The position numbers were made by a program, and so were the translations under genes. Below are positions 42,074 through 51,994 of a stretch of 64,000 nucleotides of DNA, piece after piece; position 1 is the stretch's first letter; each line of letters starts with the position of its first letter. The notes beneath the pieces are model-generated. The model worked only from the letters and a program-made list of their open reading frames with translations. It was not told where the DNA came from and made no database searches. Origin of the DNA: Epibacterium sp. Ofav1-8. GTDB lineage: Bacteria; Pseudomonadota; Alphaproteobacteria; Rhodobacterales; Rhodobacteraceae. Location of the stretch: positions 62,001 through 126,000 of the forward strand of contig NZ_JAKRFD010000007.1 of NCBI RefSeq assembly GCF_022348185.1. Direction: 5' to 3'.

Positions 42074-45032
42074 GCAGACGCTCTCCTTCGGGATCGATGA
42101 AATGGGGGCTGACCACGCGGGCCTTCAGGCTCTGGCCTTGCAGCGGGTTGGCGACGGTAACGACCTCGCCCAGGCGGTCCTGTCCGCGTTCGAGAAAGCC
42201 AAGCGCGATGGATTTGCCCAGGTGTGGCGAATAGGCGGCGGAGGACAACCAGCCTTCGCTGGCCCCTTGCGCGGTTGCGGTGGTTGCAAAGAGGTGGCTG
42301 CCCGCGGGCAGGGTGGTCTCTCCGTCCAGTGCCTCAAACCCCATCAGCCGGACGCCTTCGGGGGCGTTCAGCCCGTCGCGCCGGGACAGCACCGCACCGA
42401 TGGAGTCCTTCTTCGTCGACACCATGCGCCCCATCCCGAGGTGATCGGCCGAGGTCTGGCCGTTCAGCTCATTGGCGGTGGCGTGACCTTTCTCGATCCG
42501 GAGCACGCCAAGGGCTTCGGTGCCATAGGGGGTGACGTCGAACTCCGCGCCCTCTGTCATCAGCTCGCGCATCAGGGCATCGCCATAGCGGGTCGGCACG
42601 GCGATCTCATAGGCCAGCTCGCCGGAAAACGAGATCCGGAACAGACGTGCGCGCAGGCCGCCGCAGATGGTGATCTCGCCGCAGCCCATAAAGGGGAAGG
42701 CCTCGTTGCTGATGTCATGACCGGGATCGACGAGTTTTTGCAACAGCTTCCGGGCATTGGGCCCCGCCACCGCATATTGCGCCCAGGCGTCGGTGGTGGA
42801 GATCAGCTGAACGTCCATCTCCGGCACCAGGCATTGGCGCACGAACTCCATGTGGCGGTAGACCGGGCCGGCATTGGCGGTGGTGGTGGTGACGACGAAG
42901 TGATCCTCGGCCAGGCGCGCGGCGGTGCCGTCGTCCATGGCGATCCCGTCCTCGCGCAGCATCACCCCGTAGCGGCATTTGCCGACCGGCAGCTTGGCAA
43001 ATCCATTGGCGTAGACAAGGTTCAGAAAGGCCGCCGCGTCCTTGCCCTGCACATCGATCTTGCCCAGCGTGGTGACGTCGCAGACGCCGACGGATCTGCG
43101 CACGGCAAGGGCCTCGCGGTCGACCGTCTGGCGCCAGTGGGTTTCGCCCTGGCGCGGGAAATACTGCGCGCGCAGCCACAGGCCGGCCTCGACAAAGACC
43201 GCACCCTGTTCCTCGGCCCAGTGGTGCGATGGGGTGAGGCGGGTCGGTTTGAAATCCTTGCCCGCAGCGCGCCCGGCCAGCGCCCCCATCGCGACGGGGG
43301 TATAGGGTGGGCGGAACATGGTGGTGCCGGTTTCGGCGATGCTCTGTCCGGTGGCCTCTGCCATCACCGCGAGCCCGCCGAGGTTGGAGGTCTTGCCCTG
43401 ATCGGTGGCCATGCCGAGGGTGGTGTAGCGCTTGAGATGCTCCACCGAGCGGAAACCCTCCTGATGGGCGAGCTTCACATCCTTGACGGTGACGTCGTTC
43501 TGGAAATCGAGCCATTTGCGGCCCTTGCCTTCGGCCACATACCAGAGGGGGGCGATGTCATAGGCGCCATCTTCGGCGCGCGGGCAGGGGAGCGCGGTGG
43601 TCTTGAGGTCGAGAGCCTCGAGCGCTGCACGCGCGGCGTCGATACCGGATTGCAAGGCCTCAGCAGTGGAGAACAGACCCGCTGCGGCGCCCGCCACACG
43701 CATCCCCTGCGGCAACTGCGCGCCGGGCACGAAGCTTGCGATCTGGTCGTTCCAGACCGGGCGGCCACGCTGGTGGCAGGTGAGGGAGACATTGGGGTTC
43801 CAACCGCCCGAGACACCAAGCGCCTGACAGGGCAGGGTCCGGGTGCTGCCGTCTGCGCGGCGGATCGTAACGCCGGTGAGGCCAAGCTTGCCCTTGGCGT
43901 CCACCACCTGCGCCCCGGCAAAGAGCGGGTAGTCGCCCAGAGCCGCAGAGGTCGCGGTGGCGCTGGGTCGACTGTCGATCACGCCGACGACGTCCACTCC
44001 CAGCGCGGCGAGATCGCGTGCCGTGCGGTGACCGTTGTCGGTGTTGGTGAAAACCGCCACCTGCTGTCCCGCCGTGACCGCCCAGCGGTTGGCATAGGCC
44101 CGCATCGCGCCAGCCATCATCACGCCGGGGCGGTCATTGTTCTGAAAGGCGATCATGCGTTCGGTCGCCCCGGCACACAGGAGGCTCTGGCGCGCATAGA
44201 TCCGCCACAGCGTCTGGCGCGGCATGTCTGGCGCAGGCGCGGCGACGTGGTCTGCGTTGCGCTCCAGCGCCGCATAGGTCCCGTGGTCAAAAGCGCCAAG
44301 CACCGTGGTGCGATGCATGAGACGCACATTGGGCAGGGTTTGCAGTTCGGCGACGGCAGTCGCGGCCCAGAGATGTGCGGGCGTGCCGTCGATTTCCTCG
44401 ACCTCGGCATTGAGGCGACCGCCAAGGGTGAAATCCTCATCCGCAAGGATCACCTGCGCGCCATTGCGCCCGGCGGTCAGCGCCGCGGCCAAACCTGCGG
44501 GGCCAGCACCGATGACAAGCAGATCGCAATGCAGGAACCCCTTGTCATAGGCATCCGGATCGGCCTCCATCGAGAGCGACCCGAGGCCCGCCGCGCGGCG
44601 GATGATCGGCTCGTAGAATTTCTCCCAAAAGGCGCGGGGCCACATGAAGGTCTTGTAGTAGAACCCGGCGGTGAGGACATTCGAGAACAGATCGTTCACG
44701 CCAAGCGCATCAAAGGCGAGCGACGGCCAGCGGTTCTGGCTCTGCGCGCTCAAGCCGTCGTACAACTCCGCCACGGTGGCGCGGGTGTTGGGCTCCTGCC
44801 GCGCGCCGGTGCGCAGCTCGACCAGCGCGTTGGGCTCTTCGGACCCGGCAGAGACCACCCCGCGCGGGCGGTGGTACTTGAAGCTACGGCCCATCAGGCG
44901 CACACCATTGGCCAGCAGCGCCGAGGCCAGCGTGTCGCCGGGATGGCCCGTGTAAGATCTGCCGTCGAAAGTGAACGTCAGGGGCCGGCTGCGATCAAGC
45001 TGGCCGCCGGAGAGACGGTTAATCTGGCTCAT
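42066..45032 (-). CDS. soxA: Sarcosine oxidase alpha subunit
   Basis: 988 residues. The N-terminal 2Fe-2S-ferredoxin-like fold lacking the cluster (FDGRSYTGHPGDTLASALLA) is followed by an FAD/NAD domain (LLVIGAGPAGLAAALTAGRN, about 172) and, in the C-terminal 380 residues, a GcvT-like tetrahydrofolate-binding domain (SVGVCDVTTLGKIDVQG, FDVTPYGTEALGVLRIEKGH in segments). The complex oxidises sarcosine to glycine and gives methylene-tetrahydrofolate and H2O2, the last step of betaine demethylation. It is linked to soxD and soxG by overlaps. Confidence 0.95.
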   Translation of the reverse strand: MSQINRLSGGQLDRSRPLTFTFDGRSYTGHPGDTLASALLANGVRLMGRSFKYHRPRGVVSAGSEEPNALVELRTGARQEPNTRATVAELYDGLSAQSQNRWPSLAFDALGVNDLFSNVLTAGFYYKTFMWPRAFWEKFYEPIIRRAAGLGSLSMEADPDAYDKGFLHCDLLVIGAGPAGLAAALTAGRNGAQVILADEDFTLGGRLNAEVEEIDGTPAHLWAATAVAELQTLPNVRLMHRTTVLGAFDHGTYAALERNADHVAAPAPDMPRQTLWRIYARQSLLCAGATERMIAFQNNDRPGVMMAGAMRAYANRWAVTAGQQVAVFTNTDNGHRTARDLAALGVDVVGVIDSRPSATATSAALGDYPLFAGAQVVDAKGKLGLTGVTIRRADGSTRTLPCQALGVSGGWNPNVSLTCHQRGRPVWNDQIASFVPGAQLPQGMRVAGAAAGLFSTAEALQSGIDAARAALEALDLKTTALPCPRAEDGAYDIAPLWYVAEGKGRKWLDFQNDVTVKDVKLAHQEGFRSVEHLKRYTTLGMATDQGKTSNLGGLAVMAEATGQSIAETGTTMFRPPYTPVAMGALAGRAAGKDFKPTRLTPSHHWAEEQGAVFVEAGLWLRAQYFPRQGETHWRQTVDREALAVRRSVGVCDVTTLGKIDVQGKDAAAFLNLVYANGFAKLPVGKCRYGVMLREDGIAMDDGTAARLAEDHFVVTTTTANAGPVYRHMEFVRQCLVPEMDVQLISTTDAWAQYAVAGPNARKLLQKLVDPGHDISNEAFPFMGCGEITICGGLRARLFRISFSGELAYEIAVPTRYGDALMRELMTEGAEFDVTPYGTEALGVLRIEKGHATANELNGQTSADHLGMGRMVSTKKDSIGAVLSRRDGLNAPEGVRLMGFEALDGETTLPAGSHLFATTATAQGASEGWLSSAAYSPHLGKSIALGFLERGQDRLGEVVTVANPLQGQSLKARVVSPHFIDPEGERLRA

Positions 45033-45316
45033 GCCGCGCCCCTCCGGGCCAGAGCCACATCGCGGGCAAGCTCCACCTTCAGGATTTCATGCGTGGTGGT
45101 GTCGCGCGTCACCACGAGCCAGGAGCGGTCGCCTTGTTCATGGAACCACAATTCGCGGTGCTGCCCGGCAGGGTTGTCGCGCAGGTAGAGATAATCGTGA
45201 AAGGCGCGTGCAGCGTCCTCCGACAGCCAATAGGGCCGGTTGATAAGCCCTGCATCGCCCAGATAGGTGAATTCTTGCGCGTCGCGGGGGCCGAGGAGCG
45301 GGTGGGGAATGATCAT
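45029..45316 (-). CDS. soxD: Sarcosine oxidase delta subunit, variant without the zinc cysteines
   Basis: 95 residues, standard SoxD length and fold markers (GPRDAQEFTYLGDA, YLYLRDNPAGQHRELWFHEQG, RDTTTHEIL). In characterised SoxD proteins the N-terminal CPXCG pair plus a His and a later Cys bind zinc. Here the N-terminus reads MIIPHPLLGPRD and the later site HEQGDRSW, so all three cysteines are missing and only the His remains. The subunit must be structural without zinc. It overlaps soxA by four bases. Confidence 0.9.
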   Translation of the reverse strand: MIIPHPLLGPRDAQEFTYLGDAGLINRPYWLSEDAARAFHDYLYLRDNPAGQHRELWFHEQGDRSWLVVTRDTTTHEILKVELARDVALARRGAA

Positions 45317-45350
45317 CGTTCTGTCCGGGTTTGTCTGTGGGCGTTTCGGG

Positions 45351-46601
45351 TCAGTGCAGGTTCGGCTGGGCGCCGACGCCTTTTTCGTCGATCATGCGAC
45401 CAGTCAGGGTGCGGTCGAGACGATAGGCCGTCGCCGTGTCATGCGGCTGGTCGGTGGCAAGGAGATGGGCAAAGGCATACCCAGACGCAGGCGTTGCCTT
45501 GAAGCCGCCGTAACACCAGCCGCCGTTGAAATAGAGCCCGTCGACAGCGGTGCGGTCGATGAAGGGCGAGCCATCCATCGACATGTCCATGATGCCGCCC
45601 CACATCCGCAGCAGCCGCGCGCGCCCGATCATCGGCATCAGCGCCATGCCGCCTTCGGCCACGTCCTCGACCACCGGCAGGTTGCCGCGCTGGGCGTAGG
45701 AGTTGTAGCCATCGATATCGCCGCCAAAGACCAGGCCGCCCTTGTCGGACTGGCTGACGTAGAAATGCCCGGCCCCAAAGGTGATGACGCCCGGGATCAC
45801 CGGTTTCAGCCCTTCGGAGACAAAGGCTTGCAACACGTGGCTCTCGATCGGCAGACGCATCCCGGCCATCGCCATGACCTTGGAGGAATTGCCCGCCACC
45901 GCCACGCCGACCTTTGTGGCACCGATATAGCCGCGCGAGGTCTCGACCCCTTTGATGCGGCCCTGTGCGATGTTAAAGCCGGTGACCTCGCAGTTCTGGA
46001 TTATGTCGACGCCGTGGCTGTCCGCCGACCGGGCATAGCCCCAGGCCACCGCATCGTGACGCACGGTGCCGCCACGGCGATGCACCAGCGCGCCCTTGAT
46101 CGGGAAGCGCGCATTGTCGAAGTTCAGGAATGGCGCTTCTTTGCGGACCTGTTCCGCATCCAGCAGTTCCGCATCCGAGCCTTGCAGGATCATCGCATTG
46201 CCGCGGCGGCGATAGGCGTCGCGCTGGCTGTCGGTATGGATCAGGTTCATGATGCCGCGCTGGCTGACCATCGCGTTGTAGTTCAGGTCCTGTTCCAGCC
46301 CCTCCCAGAGTTTCAGCGAGAACTCATAAAACGGCTCATTGCCGGGCAGCAGGTAGTTGGAGCGGATGATGGTGGTATTGCGTCCCACGTTGCCGCCGCC
46401 GATCCATCCCTTTTCAAGCACCGCAATACGGGCCTTGCCATAGACCTTGGACAGGTAGTGGGCGGTGGCGAGCCCATGCCCGCCGCCGCCGATGATGATG
46501 TAATCATAAACGGGCTGCGGGTCTGGGTCGCGCCATACAGGAGTCCAGCCCTTGTGTCCGGTCAGGGCTTCCTTGGCGATGCGGAGCGCGGAGTATCGCA
46601 T
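45351..46601 (-). CDS. soxB: Sarcosine oxidase beta subunit
   Basis: 416 residues from the ATG at 46601, the usual SoxB length; further upstream starts reach into the regulator. The FAD motif is YDYIIIGGGGHGLATAHYLS (about 31-50). GGTVRHDAVAWGYAR contains the conserved His expected to hold covalent FMN at the SoxA interface. The C-terminal WCYGGFKATPASGYAFAHLL is typical. It contains the sarcosine-oxidising active site. First gene of soxBDAG, divergent from a GlxA-type regulator. Confidence 0.95.
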   Translation of the reverse strand: MRYSALRIAKEALTGHKGWTPVWRDPDPQPVYDYIIIGGGGHGLATAHYLSKVYGKARIAVLEKGWIGGGNVGRNTTIIRSNYLLPGNEPFYEFSLKLWEGLEQDLNYNAMVSQRGIMNLIHTDSQRDAYRRRGNAMILQGSDAELLDAEQVRKEAPFLNFDNARFPIKGALVHRRGGTVRHDAVAWGYARSADSHGVDIIQNCEVTGFNIAQGRIKGVETSRGYIGATKVGVAVAGNSSKVMAMAGMRLPIESHVLQAFVSEGLKPVIPGVITFGAGHFYVSQSDKGGLVFGGDIDGYNSYAQRGNLPVVEDVAEGGMALMPMIGRARLLRMWGGIMDMSMDGSPFIDRTAVDGLYFNGGWCYGGFKATPASGYAFAHLLATDQPHDTATAYRLDRTLTGRMIDEKGVGAQPNLH

Positions 46602-46693
46602 GTGGTGTCTCGGGTCCTTGGCAACTGCTTTGCGTGACACTAGGCGTCTTGAAGGCTGTTGACTTTTCCAATTCAGTCGAATTTTTGTCACAT

Positions 46694-47659
46694 ATGGACA
46701 ATCCAGAGACACCCCGCCGATATGGCGTTTTGCTCGTCGACGGGTTTGCGCTGATGTCGGCGGCCTCCGCGGTTGAACCGTTCAGGGCTGCAAATCTCCT
46801 GAGCGGGACGGACCTCTACCGCCTCACGTTCCTGTCGCGACAGGGGGGGCGGGTCTGTGCGTCCTGCGGCGCCGGGTTCGACACGGAGCCGATCAGCAGC
46901 GGGGCCATGGCGGCTGGAGGGCCGCTTGACCTTGTGTTTGTGATCGCGGGCGGGGATCCGTTTGCAACGCTGGACCCTTTGGTGCTGGCGTGGCTGCGGC
47001 GACTACAAGCGGCGGGGGTGCCGCTGGGTGGCATTTCGGGCGGTGCGGTGCTGTTGGCCCGCGCGGGCGTGATGGCAAATCGCCGCTTCACCGTGCATTG
47101 GGAGCACTTCGACGCCCTGCGTGCGCTGTCGGAGGACTACCTGATGGAACGGCGGCTCTTCGTCATTGACCGGGATCGCTATACCTGCGCGGGGGGCGTG
47201 GCGCCACTGGACCTGATGCATGCGTTGATCCGCTCGGATCATGGGGCGGCGCTGGCCCGCAGGGTCAGCGATTGGTACATCCATACCGGCATTCGCGCCG
47301 CGGATGCTCCGCAACGTTCGGATCAGACGGAGGGGCTGCACCGGGCTGTGGCAGCCGCCCTGGCGCTGATGGAGACGCATCTGGCCGACCCCCTGACGCT
47401 GGAGCAACTGGCCCAGCTGGTGGGGCTCAGCCCCCGCAGTCTTTCGCGACAGTTTTCTGCCGACATCGGCCAGAGCGTGATGCGACACTACCTGGTGCAA
47501 CGGTTGGAAAAAGCCGACGACCTACTGCGCCAGACGCGCCTGCCGGTGTCGGAAGTGGCCTTGGCAACGGGGTTTGTCAGCCAGGCGCATTTCGCCAAGA
47601 GCTTTGGCGCGCACTTCGGCCACAGCCCGCGCGTCCGCCGAGCCGAGGCGCGTGGGTGA
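46694..47659 (+). CDS. GlxA family transcriptional regulator (amidase-like sensor plus AraC HTH)
   Basis: 321 residues from the ATG at 46694. The N-terminal DJ-1/PfpI-like domain (about 10-190; [15 protein letters not shown], with no catalytic Cys at the elbow) senses a ligand. The C-terminal AraC double helix-turn-helix includes [20 protein letters not shown] and [20 protein letters not shown]. The same architecture occurs in GbdR, CdhR and SouR of Pseudomonas, which respond to glycine betaine, carnitine and sarcosine. It diverges from soxB across 92 bp, so control of the sarcosine oxidase genes is likely. Confidence 0.87.
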   Translation: MDNPETPRRYGVLLVDGFALMSAASAVEPFRAANLLSGTDLYRLTFLSRQGGRVCASCGAGFDTEPISSGAMAAGGPLDLVFVIAGGDPFATLDPLVLAWLRRLQAAGVPLGGISGGAVLLARAGVMANRRFTVHWEHFDALRALSEDYLMERRLFVIDRDRYTCAGGVAPLDLMHALIRSDHGAALARRVSDWYIHTGIRAADAPQRSDQTEGLHRAVAAALALMETHLADPLTLEQLAQLVGLSPRSLSRQFSADIGQSVMRHYLVQRLEKADDLLRQTRLPVSEVALATGFVSQAHFAKSFGAHFGHSPRVRRAEARG

Positions 47660-47726
47660 CCGGGCCACTTGGCGCTGCGGCGCGAAATGGCTATCCCTGT
47701 CTCTGATGATCAGGAAAGGACTGCCC

Positions 47727-48425
47727 ATGCCCGCCGCCCATCCCGCATATGTTGTATCGCCCCCGCCACAAGCGGCCTTGCCCATCCTCGGGTCGCAGGC
47801 GCTGTTTCCGGTGCGGCGCGTCTATTGCATCGGCCGCAACTACGCCGCCCACGCGGTCGAAATGGGGCATGACCCGGAGCGCGCGCCGCCGTTCTTCTTT
47901 CAAAAAGCGCCGGATAGTCTCGATGCGTCCGGTGAATTTCCCTACCCCGTGATGAGTGCGGAGGTGCACCACGAGGCGGAGCTTCTCGTGGCCCTGGGCC
48001 AGGGCGGTCAGGACATCGCCGAGGCAGAGGCGCTGGAGCATGTCTGGGGCTATGGGCTCGCGCTCGATATGACGCGGCGCGACCTACAGGGGCAGGCCAA
48101 GGCTGCGGGTCGTCCCTGGGAGATCGGCAAATCCTTTGAACACGCAGCGCCGGTGGCGCCGCTCTTACCGGCCACAGAGATCGGCCACCCGCACGAGGGG
48201 GACTTGCGCCTGACGGTGAACGGAGACCTGCGGCAGCAGGGCAATCTCAACCAGATGATCTGGAAGATCCCGGAGATCATCGCCCATCTCTCGCGCTATT
48301 ACCGGCTTGCGGCAGGGGATGTGATCCTGACCGGCACACCTGCCGGGGTCGGGCCGGTGCAGCGCGGTGATGTGATGGAACTGTCCTGCCCCCCTCTGAC
48401 ATCCCTGCGTGTCGAGGTGGTCTGA
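47727..48425 (+). CDS. Fumarylacetoacetate hydrolase family protein
   Basis: 232 residues from the ATG at 47727 with AAAGGA upstream. [16 protein letters not shown] is the FAH start motif; the metal ligands are the Glu pair in [11 protein letters not shown] and the Asp in [24 protein letters not shown] ends the domain. Single-domain members cleave acylpyruvates such as fumarylpyruvate or act as oxaloacetate tautomerases; the substrate here is unknown. It stands downstream of the GlxA regulator (67-bp gap) and may be read with it. A GC hairpin follows. Confidence 0.88.
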   Translation: MPAAHPAYVVSPPPQAALPILGSQALFPVRRVYCIGRNYAAHAVEMGHDPERAPPFFFQKAPDSLDASGEFPYPVMSAEVHHEAELLVALGQGGQDIAEAEALEHVWGYGLALDMTRRDLQGQAKAAGRPWEIGKSFEHAAPVAPLLPATEIGHPHEGDLRLTVNGDLRQQGNLNQMIWKIPEIIAHLSRYYRLAAGDVILTGTPAGVGPVQRGDVMELSCPPLTSLRVEVV

Positions 48426-48822
48426 AACCTGTCCGCGGGGGCGCGGCCGTCAGGCCGCGCCCCCGCGCTGGTCGGATGCGTCAGCATCCGAAACACCGCA
48501 CCCTGGTGACGGGTCGTCCGCCCTGGCTCTCCGGCTTGTCCAGGGTCTGCCGGCGCAACACGGGGTCGTTCTTTCCGACGCATGCGGAACAGAACCGCGA
48601 GCTCAGCGTTAAGCTTGCACCCCACCGGCGGAGCAACGGCATCCTGTCCATGGCACGAGATCGCGCAGGGTCCTCCGGGGCCGGGTTGGTCACCTGTCGG
48701 GCAAAATCCTCAGGTCTTGCCGTATTTGACAGGACCTCGGTCTTCACGGGTTCTTTTGGGGCGACAAACAACCTATGTCTGATCGGGGCCAATGCGGCGG
48801 ACGGACTGGAAATGAGGGGCAA
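48426..48822. other. Spacer with two hairpins, no gene seen
   Basis: 397 bp. It opens with a perfect 15-bp stem (48434-48448 / 48453-48467, loop GTCA, no T-run) and a second small stem GGATGC/GCATCC (48474-48489), probably ending transcription of the FAH gene. A possible -35 TTGACA at 48726-48731 lies before the phosphatase gene. Open frames in the rest have no family resemblance. Confidence 0.5.
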
Positions 48823-50280
48823 ATGACTTCAGAATTTGATGCGGCGCGTCTGGGGCCCATTCTCTATTATCGCGGGTTGGAGCAGGGCGGTTTGCGCCTG
48901 GCTGCGATGGTTCTTCTGCCGGCGGGGGAGCAGCCCGGTCCGCTGCAGGCCGATGGGCGCGCGCATGATCCTCTTCGACTGCGGCAGGTCGGCGAGAATG
49001 TGATCTGGCGCTATGATTTCACCCTCTCTCAGGACGCGGGCGGCTATCAGTTCGACGGCGAGACCTACCCGGTCCAGACCAGGGTCGACGGCGACCTGCG
49101 GATCGCCTTCGCCTCCTGCAACGGCGAGGAAGAGGGCGATCTCGACCGCGATCAGGAGGAGCGCAACAAGATGTGGGCGCATATGTGCGACGAGCACCGG
49201 CACGCCCCCTTTGCGCTGTTGTTGCAGGGCGGCGACCAGATCTATGCCGACGAGGCCACACTGGGCCATCCGCTGAGTGATGCCTGGCCGGATCAGGTGC
49301 CGCGCCCCCGAAATGCAGAGGAGCTCGAGGACCTGGCCGATCACCTGCGTGGACGCTTTGCCGCGCGCTATGTGCAGGCCCTGTTTGGCGCGGCCCCCAG
49401 CTGGATCATGGCGCGGGTGCCGACGCTTGCGATCTGGGACGATCATGACATCTGCGATGGCTGGGGCTCGCTCTATCGTCGCAAGACCCACTCCGAGGTC
49501 GGTCAATGCCTCTACCGGGTTGCCCGCGAGATGTATCTGCTGTTCCAGCATGCGGCGGTGGAGGCGGACATCCCGGATCTGTTCCTGGACAAGACCGGCA
49601 CCTCCCTGTCCTGGCAGCGCGCCTTGCCCGGGGTGCAGTTCCTGGCCCCAGATTTGCGTGCAGAACGTGGGCGACGTCAGGTGATGGGGGCCTATGGCTG
49701 GTCCGCCACCGAAGCCATGCAGCCGGGGACAGAGCACACGTTCCTGATTTCCAGCGTACCGCTGTTGGGGCCCCGCCTGTCATTGGTGGAACGTTTCATG
49801 CTGATGATCCCCACGATGCAGAAATACGAAGATGACCTGCGCGATCAATGGCAAAGCCGGGCCCACCGCGCGGAATGGGTTCGAATGCTGAAGCAGGTTC
49901 TGAAATGGCATGAAACCAGCCCGGTGACGGTGGTGTCCGGCGAGATCCATCTGGCCACGCGGGCCGAAATGCAGGCCCGGGAGGCGCCGGTGCAACAGCT
50001 TGTGGCCTCCGGCATTGCCCACCGGGCCCCGCCGCAAGCCTATGCGCGCGGACTGGGCACGCTGGCGGGGCTGGGGGACGCGCCGGTTCCGGGCCACCCG
50101 ATCCGTATCCACCCGCTGCCGGGGCAGAAGCATCGCTACGCGGCAGAGCGTAACTACCTGGAATTGAAGCGGGAAAATGGAACCTGGAGCGCCATCTGGC
50201 ATCTGGAGGACAGCGGCAGTACCGCGCCGATGGCGCTGGCCGAAGGGACGGGCTGCGCCGGATCCTCTTCACCTTTGTGA
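48823..50280 (+). CDS. PhoD-like alkaline phosphatase/metallophosphatase
   Basis: 485 residues from the ATG at 48823 with GAGGGG upstream. The phosphatase core has FASCNGEEEG, LLLQGGDQIYADE, LAIWDDHDICDGWGS and VVSGEIHLATRAE, which supply the metal and nucleophile region of PhoD-type enzymes. No Tat or Sec signal is seen, unlike secreted PhoD, so this is probably a cytoplasmic PhoD-like hydrolase. Single gene. No PHO box was recognised in its upstream region. Confidence 0.85.
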   Translation: MTSEFDAARLGPILYYRGLEQGGLRLAAMVLLPAGEQPGPLQADGRAHDPLRLRQVGENVIWRYDFTLSQDAGGYQFDGETYPVQTRVDGDLRIAFASCNGEEEGDLDRDQEERNKMWAHMCDEHRHAPFALLLQGGDQIYADEATLGHPLSDAWPDQVPRPRNAEELEDLADHLRGRFAARYVQALFGAAPSWIMARVPTLAIWDDHDICDGWGSLYRRKTHSEVGQCLYRVAREMYLLFQHAAVEADIPDLFLDKTGTSLSWQRALPGVQFLAPDLRAERGRRQVMGAYGWSATEAMQPGTEHTFLISSVPLLGPRLSLVERFMLMIPTMQKYEDDLRDQWQSRAHRAEWVRMLKQVLKWHETSPVTVVSGEIHLATRAEMQAREAPVQQLVASGIAHRAPPQAYARGLGTLAGLGDAPVPGHPIRIHPLPGQKHRYAAERNYLELKRENGTWSAIWHLEDSGSTAPMALAEGTGCAGSSSPL

Positions 50281-50451
50281 AATTTGTCTGAACTTTTCCT
50301 TGCAGTCCCGGCTTTCGTTAAGGGGAAGATTAACGCTCCTCGGGTCTTCTGTCTGCAACGCCGGGGTGGCGGAGTGGGAAGAAAACTGTGCGTGGATGGG
50401 GCGTCGGGGATGCCTTGTCCATACGCAGATCGAGTGGACCGGCGGCATCAG

Positions 50452-50859
50452 ATGACACAGCACAACAGGACCGCGATCACGCTGCAACGGGCGTCTGGCC
50501 CGGCATGGTGCCTCAAAGGGGCTGCGATACTGTGCACCTGTCTTCTGCTGTTGTCTCCGGGACAGGCGCATCTGCCCGATAGCCTGTCGGGGGACAGCTC
50601 GTTGATGCGGCAGTCTGCGCAAATCCGCACGCCGCTCCGCACGCCTGTTCAAGAACAGCTGCGGCGCGCGTCGATGAACTGGCGGTGTCAGGCGGTCTGT
50701 GACGAGACCGGGCGCCTGCGTCAGACCTGCCTGATGCTTGCGGATCCGCGCCTGAGCGGTTTGGGGCAGGGTTTGGATCACCTGTCAAAAGCGCAACCAG
50801 CGCAGAAATCACTCAGTGACCTCGGGCTGCTGGAGGGCCGTGATCGCCCAACCTGCTAG
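50452..50859 (+). CDS. Hypothetical secreted protein
   Basis: 135 residues from the ATG at 50452. A hydrophobic stretch (CLKGAAILCTCLLLLSPGQA, about 20-39) ends in a plausible signal-peptidase site. The mature part is polar with three cysteines (RCQAVCDE, then QTC). I recognise no family and no strong ribosome-binding site, so it could be a chance frame. It converges on galU. Confidence 0.4.
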   Translation: MTQHNRTAITLQRASGPAWCLKGAAILCTCLLLLSPGQAHLPDSLSGDSSLMRQSAQIRTPLRTPVQEQLRRASMNWRCQAVCDETGRLRQTCLMLADPRLSGLGQGLDHLSKAQPAQKSLSDLGLLEGRDRPTC

Positions 50860-50917
50860 GGCAGGCCTGCGCGGTGTCGATCCGGCATCCGGTCCGGCGC
50901 AGGCCGGCGCAGGGGAA

Positions 50918-51811
50918 TTACTCTGCCGCATTTGCGTTCAGCGCGATCTGATTGACATAGGCCATCAGATCGTCGCGCAAATCCTCCCGGGCGAGGGCAA
51001 AGGCGACCGTCGCACGCAGGAACCCGGCCTTGGAGCCGCAATCGAACCGTTTGCCGTCAAAGCGATAGCCGTATACGGGTTCACCCTGGCCGATGTCCTG
51101 AGCGATCGCATCGGTCAGCTGGATCTCGCCGCCCGCGCCTTTCTTCTTCTGTTGGAGGTTTCTCATCACCGAAGGGGACAGGATATACCGGCCGATCACC
51201 GCGAGGTTCGAGGGCGCATCCTCTGCCTTTGGTTTTTCGACCATCCCGTTGGCCGAAACCACTTTGCCCATGTCCTCTTTGACATCGAGTACACCATAGG
51301 ATGAGGTCTTCTCGGGCGCGACTTCCATCGCCGCCACCATATTGCCGCCGGTTTCCTCATAGGCTTCGACCATCTGCTGCAGGCAGGGTTTGTCCGCCGC
51401 GATCACATCGTCGGGCAGCATGACCGCAAAGGGTTCATTGCCGATCAACCGGCGCGCACACCATACGGCGTGCCCCAGACCAAGAGCCTGATGCTGGCGG
51501 ATATAGGCGATGGCGCCGGACTCCATATTGGTGTTCTTCAACACCGAGAGCAGCTCGTCCTTGCCTTTCTTGCGCAGCTCCTGCTCCAGCACCGGCGCAT
51601 GGTCGAAGTAATCCTCCAGCGCACCCTTGCCGCGCGAGGTGACAAAGATGAACTCCTTGATCCCCGCCGCGCGCGCCTCGTCGATGGCGTATTGCACCAG
51701 TGGCCGGTCGACCAGGGTCATGATTTCCTTGGGCACGGATTTGGTGGCCGGCAGAAACCGGGTCCCGAGACCCGCAACCGGAAAAATGGCTTTGGTTACT
51801 TTTCTACGCAT
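50918..51811 (-). CDS. galU: UTP-glucose-1-phosphate uridylyltransferase
   Basis: 297 residues, the typical GalU length. The nucleotide-binding motif is GLGTRFLPATKSVPKEIM (14-31), with VMLPDDVI and VEKPKAEDAPSNLAVIGRYI further on. It makes UDP-glucose for envelope polysaccharides; UDP-glucose is also a possible donor for the glucosylglycerate transferase in this window. It starts 184 bp downstream of mtlK on the same strand, behind a hairpin, so it is probably transcribed separately. Confidence 0.95.
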   Translation of the reverse strand: MRRKVTKAIFPVAGLGTRFLPATKSVPKEIMTLVDRPLVQYAIDEARAAGIKEFIFVTSRGKGALEDYFDHAPVLEQELRKKGKDELLSVLKNTNMESGAIAYIRQHQALGLGHAVWCARRLIGNEPFAVMLPDDVIAADKPCLQQMVEAYEETGGNMVAAMEVAPEKTSSYGVLDVKEDMGKVVSANGMVEKPKAEDAPSNLAVIGRYILSPSVMRNLQQKKKGAGGEIQLTDAIAQDIGQGEPVYGYRFDGKRFDCGSKAGFLRATVAFALAREDLRDDLMAYVNQIALNANAAE

Positions 51812-51940
51812 TCAATCACTCCACCAATGTTCTTATGCAGCCGCTGCAATTGCCTCGTGCGCCCCGGGTCCAAGACCGTGGCCCTTCCCACCAGCATAGT
51901 GGCAAATCCCGATCTTCCAAACACTCTGGCAAAAGATTGC

Positions 51941-51965
51941 AGGCGGCTCAAAGGGTGAGCCGCCT
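51941..51965 (-). terminator. Probable terminator after mtlK
   Basis: A perfect 10-bp stem (AGGCGGCTCA / TGAGCCGCCT) with a 5-nt loop lies 30 bases after the mtlK stop; reading leftward it is followed by GCAATCTTTT, a weak T-run. It would separate the polyol operon from galU. Confidence 0.65.
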
Positions 51966-51994
51966 ATACAAAAGAACAGGGTGTAGATGATGAA

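Noticed and set aside
42102-45188. Thousand-codon open frame antisense to soxA
   Set aside because: Antisense shadow of a GC-rich gene; soxA on the other strand is complete with known domains.
46686-46700. TGTC-N7-GACA palindrome over the GlxA-type regulator start codon
   Set aside because: Arms of only four bases are expected by chance.
48481-48822. Minus-strand frame of 113 codons before the PhoD-like gene
   Set aside because: No recognisable domain or ribosome-binding site; it overlaps the promoter area of the PhoD-like gene.
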